A stretch of 15,785 nucleotides of DNA from assembly GCA_934525735.1 (NCBI GenBank), contig CAKSZM010000041.1:1-15785 (forward strand). Reading direction: 5' to 3'. The position numbers and the translations under genes were made by a program. The notes under the pieces were generated by a model. That model worked only from the letters and a program-made list of their open reading frames with translations. It did no database searches and had not been told where the DNA came from. This DNA comes from an uncultured Faecalibacterium sp. (GTDB taxonomy: Bacteria > Bacillota > Clostridia > Oscillospirales > Ruminococcaceae). Positions 1 to 6,651 of the stretch are shown here, one piece after another (the first letter of the stretch is position 1; the number at the start of each line of letters is the position of its first letter).

Positions 1-221
1 TGGCCATTCTGGACGCGCTGCGGCTGTGCGGCGTGCCCGCCGTGGAAGTGATGCTCCGCGCCCCGGACGAGCGGGAGCCCTTCCGCAAGACGGATGTGGT
101 GTCCTTCGGCTGTCAGGGGCACTTTATCGGCGAAGGCCCGCAGGGCTACCTGCACGCCTGCATTTATCTGGCTCAGCTGCTGCGCAGCGACGGGTCAAGT
201 AAGGCGCATATTGTGATGTAA
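1..221 (+). CDS. aroQ: Type II 3-dehydroquinate dehydratase-like protein, C-terminal part (5' end outside window)
   Basis: About 72 codons are visible, in the frame whose first full codon is at position 3, ending with TAA at 219-221. The fragment reads AILDAL, then GVPAVEV, REPFR and finally EGPQGYLHACIYLAQLL. This follows the C-terminal half of type II dehydroquinases, where AI-x-DAL, P-x-VEVH-x-SN, HAREPFR and G-x-GYxxAL occur in the same order and spacing. That enzyme converts 3-dehydroquinate to 3-dehydroshikimate in the shikimate pathway, which agrees with aroF and aroA directly downstream. The segment after VEV reads MLRAPDEREPFR, so the usual substrate-binding Ser-Asn and the catalytic His of the HARE motif are not conserved. 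The family call rests on a short fragment. It could be a divergent active enzyme or a paralogue with another role. Confidence 0.65.
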   Translation, partial: AILDALRLCGVPAVEVMLRAPDEREPFRKTDVVSFGCQGHFIGEGPQGYLHACIYLAQLLRSDGSSKAHIVM

Positions 222-234
222 CGATATAAAAAGG

Positions 235-252
235 CTTCCCCCTTGGGGGAAG
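235..252 (+). promoter_or_regulatory. Perfect inverted repeat between aroQ and aroF
   Basis: CTTCCCCC at 235-242 pairs with GGGGGAAG at 245-252 across a 2-nt centre. The right arm is followed by GCTATTATC, which is not a clean T tract. It may be a weak terminator or a processing/stability hairpin separating aroQ from aroF. It could equally belong to a dispersed short palindrome family, which cannot be judged from one copy. Confidence 0.4.
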
Positions 253-285
253 GCTATTATCAGAACAGGAAAGGAAAACACTCCC

Positions 286-1302
286 ATGATCATCTCCACC
301 AAGAAAGGCACTCCGAAGGACGAACTGGAAAAGATCGTTGACAAATTCGAGCATCAGGGCCTGGACGTGACCCTCATCACCGGCAAGGACTACAACGTGT
401 TCGGCCTTGTGGGCGACACCACCAAGATCGACGAGCGCGACGTGCTGGCCAACCCCTGGATCGATAATGTGACCCGCGTGTCTGCCCCCTATAAGCGCGC
501 CAACCGCCTGTTCCACCCGGCAGATTCAGTCATCGACTGCGGCGGCGTGAAGATCGGCGGCAAGGAAAAGATCGCCGTCATGGCAGGCCCCTGCAGCATC
601 GAGAGCGCCGAGCAGGCTCTGCGCATCGCACAGGGCGTCAAGGCCGGCGGCGCCACCCTGTTCCGCGGCGGCGCTTACAAGCCCCGCACCTCTCCCTACT
701 CCTTCCAGGGCCTTGAGACCGAGGGCATTCTGGACATGGTAAAGGCCCGCGAGGCTACCGGTATGCCCATCGTCTCCGAGCTGATGAGCGAGGACCGCAT
801 CCCCGAATTTGAGGAGTATGTGGACGTGGTGCAGATCGGTGCCCGCAACATGCAGAACTTCCAGTTGCTCAAGGCCGTGGGCAAGATGCACAAGCCCGTG
901 CTGCTCAAGCGCGGCCTGTGCAACACCATCGAAGAGTGGATCATGAGTGCCGAGTACATCATGGCCGGCGGCAACGAGCAGGTCATCCTGTGCGAGCGCG
1001 GCATCCGTACCTTTGAGAAGTACACCCGCAACACGCTGGATCTGTCCGCCGTGCCCATCATCCACGAAAAGACCCACCTGCCCATCATCGTGGACCCCAG
1101 CCACGCCACCGGCAAGGCAAATCTCGTTGAGCCGATGATGATCGCCGCTGTGGCCGCCGGTGCCGACGGTCTGGAAGTGGAAGTGCACTACGACCCCCAG
1201 CACGCATGGAGCGACGGTGCCCAGTGCCTGACCCCCGACAGCTTTGCACAGGCCATGGCCAAGTGCCGTCAGGTCGCATGGGCCATCGGCCGGGATATGT
1301 AA
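286..1302 (+). CDS. aroF: 3-deoxy-7-phosphoheptulonate (DAHP) synthase
   Basis: This 338-residue protein catalyses the first step of the shikimate pathway, condensing phosphoenolpyruvate with erythrose 4-phosphate. Residues 1-70 form a ferredoxin-like N-terminal domain, known in the Thermotoga-type enzymes to carry tyrosine/phenylalanine feedback control. The catalytic barrel begins near residue 94. Recognisable motifs are GPCS (101-104), KPRTSPYSFQG (132-142), KRGL (208-211), RNTLDLSAVP (248-257), DPSHATG (270-276) and the SDG stretch at 309-311. The four expected metal ligands are all present: Cys103, His273, Glu299 and Asp310. Length matches the T. maritima enzyme. No chorismate mutase domain is fused. 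ATG at 286 has AGGAAAGGA about 10 nt upstream. It is followed after 6 nt by aroA, so the two are almost certainly cotranscribed. Confidence 0.96.
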   Translation: MIISTKKGTPKDELEKIVDKFEHQGLDVTLITGKDYNVFGLVGDTTKIDERDVLANPWIDNVTRVSAPYKRANRLFHPADSVIDCGGVKIGGKEKIAVMAGPCSIESAEQALRIAQGVKAGGATLFRGGAYKPRTSPYSFQGLETEGILDMVKAREATGMPIVSELMSEDRIPEFEEYVDVVQIGARNMQNFQLLKAVGKMHKPVLLKRGLCNTIEEWIMSAEYIMAGGNEQVILCERGIRTFEKYTRNTLDLSAVPIIHEKTHLPIIVDPSHATGKANLVEPMMIAAVAAGADGLEVEVHYDPQHAWSDGAQCLTPDSFAQAMAKCRQVAWAIGRDM

Positions 1303-1308
1303 CGGCCT

Positions 1309-2583
1309 ATGCTGGTAACGATTCAAAACGCGCGTCCCGTGGGCGGCACCATCACTGCCCCGCCCAGCAAGAGCATGGCGCACCGGGCGGTGCTCTGCGC
1401 GGCCCTTGCCAAAGGGCGCAGCCGCATCACCAATCTGGAGTTCAGCAAGGATATCTCCGCCACCTTGTCTGCCGCCGGGCAGCTGTGTGCCCGGGTACAC
1501 ACCGGTACGGCAGATGCCGAGGTGGAAGGGCTTGGCCGGTTCGAAACCGTCACCGCGCCGGTGGACTGCTGCGAAAGCGGCAGCACCCTGCGCTTTCTCA
1601 TCCCCATCGCCAGCCTGACCGGGCAGTCAGTCACCTTTACCGGCCGGGGGCGGCTCATGGAGCGGCCCCAGTCGGTTTACGAGGCGTTATACCGGAAGCA
1701 GAATTTACGGTTTGAGCAGTCTTCTGCCGGTCTGACCGTGGAAGGCGCGCTGACCCCGGGCGAATACAGCCTTGCGGGCAATGTGTCCAGCCAGTTCATC
1801 AGCGGACTGCTGTTCGCGCTGCCGCTGCTTTCCGGCGGCAGTAACCTGCACCTCATCCCGCCGGTGGAGAGCCGCAGCTACATCGACATGACCCGCTCGG
1901 TGCAGGCCGCTTTCGGCGTGGAAAGCCGCTGGCTGGATGACACCACCCTCGCCATCCCGGGCGGACAACGCTATCATTCCTGTGATTATACCGTAGAGGG
2001 CGATTACAGTCAGGCCTCGTTCCCGGCTGTGCTGGGTGCCGTGTGCGGCGGCGTGACCATCGCCGGGCTTTCCCCGGAAACACTGCAGGGCGACGCGGCC
2101 ATTCTGGACATCCTGCGCCGGTGCGGAGCAAAATTCACCCGCACCGAGCAGGGCATCGCCTTCGAAAAGGCCCCGCTGCACGGCGTGGACATCGACCTCG
2201 CCGACTGTCCGGACCTCGGCCCCGTGCTGATGGTTCTGGGGCTGCTGTGCGAGGGCACCACGGTCATCCGCAACGCCGAGCGCCTGCGCCTGAAGGAGAG
2301 CGACCGCATCGCGGCCATGGAGCAGGAACTGCGTGCCTGCGGCGGTGAGCTGGAAAGCGAAGGCGGCACCATCACGGTGCACGGCTGCGCCGGCAGGCTG
2401 CACGCACCGGCTGCCCCGCTGCACGGCCACAACGACCACCGGGTGGTCATGAGCCTTGCGGTGCTGGCGCTGAGCACGGGTCTGCCTTTGACCGTGGACG
2501 ATGCCGAGGCCATCACAAAAAGCTGGCCGAACTTTTTTGAAGCCATCAAGCCCTTGGGCGCGGAGGTGGAATATGCTGGATAA
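1309..2583 (+). CDS. aroA: 3-phosphoshikimate 1-carboxyvinyltransferase (EPSP synthase)
   Basis: This 424-residue cytoplasmic enzyme transfers the enolpyruvyl group of PEP to shikimate 3-phosphate. The N-terminal motif APPSKSMAHR (17-26) supplies the conserved Lys21, Ser22 and Arg26. CCESGSTLRF (87-96) is the PEP-binding loop, in the ESGSTLRF form common in clostridia. Further signatures are GRLMERP (114-120), GNVSSQFISGLL (157-168), EGDYSQASF (230-238), CPDLGPVL with catalytic Asp302, RLRLKESDRI (325-334) with Glu330, and GHNDHRVVMSLA (373-384). The C-terminal SWPNFFEAI is also typical. The domain set is complete and the length usual (420-430). It starts 6 nt after aroF, and its 3' end overlaps the tyrA start by 11 nt, indicating translational coupling. 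Confidence 0.96.
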   Translation: MLVTIQNARPVGGTITAPPSKSMAHRAVLCAALAKGRSRITNLEFSKDISATLSAAGQLCARVHTGTADAEVEGLGRFETVTAPVDCCESGSTLRFLIPIASLTGQSVTFTGRGRLMERPQSVYEALYRKQNLRFEQSSAGLTVEGALTPGEYSLAGNVSSQFISGLLFALPLLSGGSNLHLIPPVESRSYIDMTRSVQAAFGVESRWLDDTTLAIPGGQRYHSCDYTVEGDYSQASFPAVLGAVCGGVTIAGLSPETLQGDAAILDILRRCGAKFTRTEQGIAFEKAPLHGVDIDLADCPDLGPVLMVLGLLCEGTTVIRNAERLRLKESDRIAAMEQELRACGGELESEGGTITVHGCAGRLHAPAAPLHGHNDHRVVMSLAVLALSTGLPLTVDDAEAITKSWPNFFEAIKPLGAEVEYAG

Positions 2584-3436
2584 AACAAAACGTTATCTCA
2601 TTGTGGGTCTTGGCCTGCTGGGCGGCAAGTACGCCATGGAGCTGACGAAAGCCGGGTTCCATGTGGACGGCATCAACCGCAGCGAAGGGCATCTGCAGTA
2701 CGCCCTCGACCACGGCTACATTGCAAGCGGCAAGACCCACGATTTTGAGGATCTGGTCTCGCAGGCCGACCACATTATCTTCGGCCTGTACCCCACGGCG
2801 CTGCTGGAATGGTTCAAGACCTACGGGCAGCTCCTCAAGCCCGGCTGCATCTTCACCGATGTGTCCGGCGTCAAGACCGGCCTTGTGGAGCCGGTGCAGG
2901 CCATGTGCCCGGCGGGCGTGGAGTTCATTGCCAGCCACCCCATGGCGGGCCGCGAAACTTCCAGCGTGGAGCACGCCGCCGAGGTGAATTTTGCCCCGGC
3001 CAACTTCATCATCACCCCCACCGAAAAGAACACCCCTGAAGCAATCCAGTGGGCAAAGGAGCTGGCCGGAGTGCTGGGCTTCCACCACATCTGCACCCTG
3101 ACGGTGCAGGAGCACGACAAAATGATCGGCTATGTCAGCCAGCTGTGCCACGCCATCGCCGTGAGCCTGATGTGCGCCAACGACAACACCTCGCTGTGCG
3201 AGTACACCGGTGACTCCTTCCGGGACCTGACCCGCATTGCACGCATCAACGACAAAATGTGGGCAGAACTGTTTTTGTGGAACAAGGAGAACCTCATCAG
3301 CGAGATCGACCAGTTCGGCGCTGCTCTGCAGGAGATGCGCGCCGCCATGGTGGCAGATGACCGGGATAAGCTGGAAGAGATGTTCCGCCTGTCCACCCAG
3401 CGCCGTGCAGCATTTGACAAAAAGCTGCCGGAATAA
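2573..3436 (+). CDS. tyrA: Prephenate dehydrogenase (TyrA family)
   Basis: The 287-residue product oxidatively decarboxylates prephenate to 4-hydroxyphenylpyruvate, the committed step to tyrosine. Arogenate use cannot be excluded from sequence. The Rossmann nucleotide-binding motif GLGLLGG is at 12-18. DVSGVKT (96-102), SHPMAGRE (121-128) and HDKMIGYVSQLCHAIAVSL (181-199) are the family's prephenate-binding and catalytic signatures, and RDLTRIARIN (217-226) belongs to the helical C-terminal domain. No ACT domain or chorismate mutase is attached. I chose ATG at 2573 because GGAGG lies at 2562-2566 and the NAD fold begins a few residues later. An in-frame start at 2501 would add 24 residues lying wholly within aroA and unrelated to the family. 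The gene overlaps aroA by 11 nt. Confidence 0.93.
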   Translation: MLDKTKRYLIVGLGLLGGKYAMELTKAGFHVDGINRSEGHLQYALDHGYIASGKTHDFEDLVSQADHIIFGLYPTALLEWFKTYGQLLKPGCIFTDVSGVKTGLVEPVQAMCPAGVEFIASHPMAGRETSSVEHAAEVNFAPANFIITPTEKNTPEAIQWAKELAGVLGFHHICTLTVQEHDKMIGYVSQLCHAIAVSLMCANDNTSLCEYTGDSFRDLTRIARINDKMWAELFLWNKENLISEIDQFGAALQEMRAAMVADDRDKLEEMFRLSTQRRAAFDKKLPE

Positions 3437-3458
3437 TCTGTGAGCGGAGGTGTTCCCC

Positions 3459-4418
3459 ATGCCCAAGCAGGAAGGCCAGAAATCCAAGCTGTTGACCCTT
3501 TTGCATATCTTTGAGCAAAAGACCGACGAGAACCACCGGCTCAACGTGCCGCAGTTGGTGCAGCTGCTGGAGCAGCAGAGCATCCTTGCCGAGCGCAAGA
3601 GCATCTACAGCGACATCGAAACGCTGCGCAGTCTGGGCTACGACATCCAGCTGCAGCGTGGCCGGGGCGGCGGCTACTGGCTGGCCGGACGCACCTTTGA
3701 GCTTTCGGAGCTGAAACTGCTGGTGGACGCCGTGCAGTCCAGCAAGGTGATCTCGGCCGGCACCAGCAACCGGCTCATCCACAAGCTGGAAGCCCTCTGT
3801 TCCGACTACGAAGGCACCCAGCTGCAGCGTCAGGTGTATGTGGACGGCCGCCCCAAAACCGACAGCAAAGCCATGCTGTACAGCATCGATGCGCTGCACA
3901 GCGCCATCAACGCGGGCAGGATGGTAAAGTTCCGCTACAAGAACGACGGCACCCGCACCGTCAGCCCGTGGCAGCTGGCGTGGGAGAACGGCTGCTATTA
4001 CCTCATCGCCTATCAGGACGAAAAGCAGCCCGCAGGCATCCGCAACTACCGGGTGGACCGCATGTCCGGCGTGACCGTGCTGGACACGTCCCGCCGGGGC
4101 AGGGCAGAGTTCCGCCAGTTCGACCTGCCCGCCTACCTGCGCAAGCACTTCAACATGTACGGCGGGCCGGAGCACCGGGTCACCCTGCGGTGCACCGCCG
4201 ACCTTGAGGCTGCCATGCGGGACCGCTTCGGCAAGGCTCCGGCCTTTATCCCGGAAAGCGACGGCACCCATTTTCATTTTGACGTGCCGGTGTGCGTCAG
4301 CCCGCAGTTCTACGGCTGGGTATGCGGCTTTTCCGGAAAAGTAGAAGTGACATCTCCCGCCGAGGTCCGGCAGGGACTGCATGATCTGGCGGTACAGCTG
4401 GCACAGCAGCATCAGTGA
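3459..4418 (+). CDS. WYL-domain transcriptional regulator
   Basis: This 319-residue protein has an N-terminal DeoR/HTH_11-like winged helix (about residues 8-75, ending in the glycine-rich wing QRGRGGGYWL). A linker follows, then a WYL domain (about 150-215) with the signature SPWQLAWENGCYYLIAYQ, and a C-terminal WCX-type extension (about 235-305). WYL proteins generally bind DNA through the helix-turn-helix and sense nucleic acid or small ligands through the WYL fold. No ligand or target can be named. ATG at 3459 has GGAGG at 3446-3450. An in-frame GTG at 3450 overlaps that Shine-Dalgarno and is less likely. The gene begins 22 nt after tyrA and is the last before a strong terminator, so it probably shares the aromatic operon transcript. 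Confidence 0.88.
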   Translation: MPKQEGQKSKLLTLLHIFEQKTDENHRLNVPQLVQLLEQQSILAERKSIYSDIETLRSLGYDIQLQRGRGGGYWLAGRTFELSELKLLVDAVQSSKVISAGTSNRLIHKLEALCSDYEGTQLQRQVYVDGRPKTDSKAMLYSIDALHSAINAGRMVKFRYKNDGTRTVSPWQLAWENGCYYLIAYQDEKQPAGIRNYRVDRMSGVTVLDTSRRGRAEFRQFDLPAYLRKHFNMYGGPEHRVTLRCTADLEAAMRDRFGKAPAFIPESDGTHFHFDVPVCVSPQFYGWVCGFSGKVEVTSPAEVRQGLHDLAVQLAQQHQ

Positions 4419-4421
4419 CAG

Positions 4422-4480
4422 AAAACACGCAAGGCTCCTGCCCATTTCAATTGGGCAGGAGTCTTGCGCGTTTCTTTCTT
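4422..4480. terminator. Bidirectional intrinsic terminator between convergent genes
   Basis: A 17-bp stem (4428-4444 with 4452-4468, one G-T wobble, 7-nt loop) is followed on the plus strand by TTTCTTTCTT. On the minus strand it is followed by a run of four T (plus-strand AAAA at 4422-4425). It lies between the stop of the WYL regulator (4418) and the stop of the AAA gene (4479) and can end both transcripts. Confidence 0.93.
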
Positions 4481-6518
4481 ATTCCTCAAACTCCAGATCA
4501 CTGGGCAGGATCAGATCCAGCTCGGCAGCGGGTTCCGCCACAAGGCGGCGGCTCTGGTTGAAGATGGCCTTTTCCAGCGTGTTGCGGGCAAGGCGGCCGT
4601 TGCCGGCGGTGCGGCTGTCCAGCGCCTGACGGCGCTTGTAGTAGCCCAGCAGCGGGAAGGTACAGCTCTCGGCAAGGCGGTAGCCCTTGCCCTTTGCCAG
4701 CACAGCGGTGATGTCCAGCAGCTCGTCGGCGGTGTAATCCGGGAACTCGATCTTGTTCGGGAAGCGGCTGGCAAGGCCGCTGTTGGCGGTGAGGAAGGTT
4801 TCCATCTCTTTGGTATAGCCCGCCAGAATGACCACCAGCTCGTCCCGGTGATCCTCCATGCCCTTGACAAGGGTGTCGATGGCTTCCAGCCCGAAGCTGT
4901 CCTGTTCGCCGCGGTAGAGGCTGTAGGCCTCATCGATGAACAGCACGCCGCCCAGCGCACTCTCGATGACGCTGTTGGTCAGCGGGGCGGTGTGGCCGGT
5001 GTAGCGGCCCACAAGGTCGCCGCGGCTCACTTCCACCAGCTGGCCGCCCTTGAGCGCACCGATGGCCTTGAGGTACTTTGCCACCAGCCGGGCAATGGTG
5101 GTCTTGCCGGTGCCGGGGTTGCCGGTGAAGATCATGTGCATGGACAGGCTGGCCGTCTTAAAGCCTGCCGCTGCCCGGCGCTGCTGCACCTGCAGGTTGT
5201 CGGCCAGACCGAACACATACTCCTTGACCGGGGCAAGGCCCACAAGATCGTTCAGCTCAGCGCGGATCTCATCCACTGCGCCGGTATACTCGGCGGGCAG
5301 CAGGGCGAACAGTTCGCTCTCCGGCCCGTCGTTCAGGCGGAACCACACGCCCTCCGGCTTTGCGGTCAGGGCGACGGTGCCGGAAAGCTTTGCATCGGTC
5401 TGCAGGCAGTATTCGCTCAGGGCGCGGAAGATGCGGCCGCAGGCTTCGGCAAGGCCGGCCGCGCCTTTTTCCTTGGAGCACTGGGCGGCCACGTAGTCCC
5501 GCACATCCGCCCCGGCGGAAAGGGTCAGGCCGAGGCGGGTGCTCACCTTCTGGGCGAGAGCGTTGAGCTGCTGCGCCGCCAGCGCGGCAAGATCTTCGCG
5601 GGCAAAGGGCGCGGTCGTGCACACATCGCCCACCGCCGCCACAAAGGGCGCACCGAATTTATCCGCCAGCGCATCACGCCCCTTGCGGGAGAAGAAGATG
5701 AGGTACTTGCCGCAGGGGGTGATGCTGCTCACAGCCCCGGGGGCAAGCGCCGTGCCGGCGTCCACCAGAATGCCCTCCTTGTTGACGAGGTACCGGCTGG
5801 AAAGCGGCGCGCTGCCCCTGACCGCGAGGTCAGACAACGTCTTGAGGAAACCCGGGTAGCAGCTTTCGTAATGTTCAAAGATCACGATCTCACCGGGAGC
5901 GTGGAGGGCGGCGTACAGATCCTGCAGAAACAGCTTTTCCGCGCCGGAATTGCCGTAAAGCGCCAGATCCATCACCGCCGTTTTGTCGCTTTGCAAAAGC
6001 CCCCGCGCCGCCATGATGCGGGCGGTCTCTTCCAGTGCAAAATGCCGCCCGGTGCCCGATCCGCCGCTGATGAGGATCACGTTCCGGGCGGCGGGGCGCT
6101 CGGTGCCCAGCACAAAGGGGCGCCGCATGGCGCGCACTACGCTTTCCACAAAGGCATCCTGCCCGAGGACGGTCTTTTTCACCTCGGCGGCAAGGCCTTC
6201 AAAGCTGCCCAGATGCTCGGCGGGCACATCGGCGGTGCCCTTTGCCAGCAGGCCGTCCTGCTCCATATCCCGTACAAGGCGGCGGGAGTCGTCCAGCGCC
6301 GAGCGGGCGGCGGCGTCCTGCTGTTTCAGGCGGGCGTTCTGCTGCCGGAGCAGCTCATCCAGCTGCTTCTGATTTTCCAGCAATGCGGCGTTCAGGTCTG
6401 CCGGGGCGGAAGCACCCGGCTTTGCTTCAGGCCTGGCCGGGCTGCCGCCGAAGCGCGGCCGCCCGCCCGCGCCGAACACGCCGTTCATAAGGTTTTCCCA
6501 ATCGTCGGTATATGCCAT
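4479..6518 (-). CDS. Two-domain AAA ATPase: degenerate ClpB-like domain plus CbxX/SpoVK-like domain
   Basis: The 679-residue product starts at ATG 6518, preceded by GGAGGG (6526-6531). The longer in-frame start at 6719 would run through the promoter and into the divergent gene. Residues 15-40 are Gly/Pro/Ala-rich, and 41-90 are a charged, probably coiled-coil segment. Residues 115-375 resemble a Clp/Hsp100 AAA module (LGQD-AF-VESVVRAMRR start), but Walker A is GGSGTGRH (152-159, Arg for Lys) and Walker B is IVIFEHYE (211-218, no Asp-Glu pair), so ATPase activity is doubtful. Residues 420-670 form an intact CbxX/CfqX domain: Walker A GNPGTGKT (466-473), Walker B GVLFIDEAYSL (524-534), arginine finger in GLASRF (581-586), and sensor-2 GNGRLARNTLEKA (639-651). 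It is probably a cytosolic remodelling ATPase with unknown substrate. No secretion or type VII genes are nearby. Confidence 0.88.
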   Translation of the reverse strand: MAYTDDWENLMNGVFGAGGRPRFGGSPARPEAKPGASAPADLNAALLENQKQLDELLRQQNARLKQQDAAARSALDDSRRLVRDMEQDGLLAKGTADVPAEHLGSFEGLAAEVKKTVLGQDAFVESVVRAMRRPFVLGTERPAARNVILISGGSGTGRHFALEETARIMAARGLLQSDKTAVMDLALYGNSGAEKLFLQDLYAALHAPGEIVIFEHYESCYPGFLKTLSDLAVRGSAPLSSRYLVNKEGILVDAGTALAPGAVSSITPCGKYLIFFSRKGRDALADKFGAPFVAAVGDVCTTAPFAREDLAALAAQQLNALAQKVSTRLGLTLSAGADVRDYVAAQCSKEKGAAGLAEACGRIFRALSEYCLQTDAKLSGTVALTAKPEGVWFRLNDGPESELFALLPAEYTGAVDEIRAELNDLVGLAPVKEYVFGLADNLQVQQRRAAAGFKTASLSMHMIFTGNPGTGKTTIARLVAKYLKAIGALKGGQLVEVSRGDLVGRYTGHTAPLTNSVIESALGGVLFIDEAYSLYRGEQDSFGLEAIDTLVKGMEDHRDELVVILAGYTKEMETFLTANSGLASRFPNKIEFPDYTADELLDITAVLAKGKGYRLAESCTFPLLGYYKRRQALDSRTAGNGRLARNTLEKAIFNQSRRLVAEPAAELDLILPSDLEFEE

Positions 6519-6549
6519 GGTTTTGCCCTCCGTCGGATCGTTTTCTTCC

Positions 6550-6578
6550 AGTATAGAGCAGGCAGGGCGGTTTTGCAA
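6550..6578 (-). promoter_or_regulatory. Sigma-A promoter of the AAA ATPase gene
   Basis: On the minus strand TTGCAA (6573-6578) and TATACT (6550-6555) are separated by exactly 17 nt, giving a start point near 6543 and a leader of about 25 nt. Match to consensus is good. The call is by eye only. Confidence 0.75.
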
Positions 6579-6585
6579 TTCCCTC

Positions 6586-6614
6586 TTGCAAAATACACAG
6601 CAGTTGTTTACACT
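6586..6614 (+). promoter_or_regulatory. Probable sigma-A promoter of the pullulanase gene
   Basis: TTGCAA (6586-6591) and TACACT (6609-6614) are spaced by 17 nt, about 38 nt before the pullulanase ATG. Its -35 box lies 7 nt from the -35 box of the divergent promoter, so the two transcription complexes would stand back to back. Confidence 0.55.
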
Positions 6615-6651
6615 TATTTTATAGGAAATTCGTAAGAAGGAATGACGGAAT

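Noticed and set aside
222..285. Possible T-box or tyrosine-responsive leader before aroF
   Set aside because: The gap is only 64 nt, has no T-box consensus and no room for a T-box stem I. Only a short inverted repeat is present.
2501..2572. Upstream in-frame start for tyrA
   Set aside because: The added 24 residues lie within aroA and are unrelated to the Rossmann N-terminus. GGAGG at 2562-2566 fits ATG 2573.
4464..6635. 723-codon plus-strand open frame opposite the AAA ATPase gene
   Set aside because: It lies exactly antisense to a gene with clear motifs, its translation is low-complexity Gly/Ala/His/Val-rich, and it arises from GC-rich third positions. It has no family motif.
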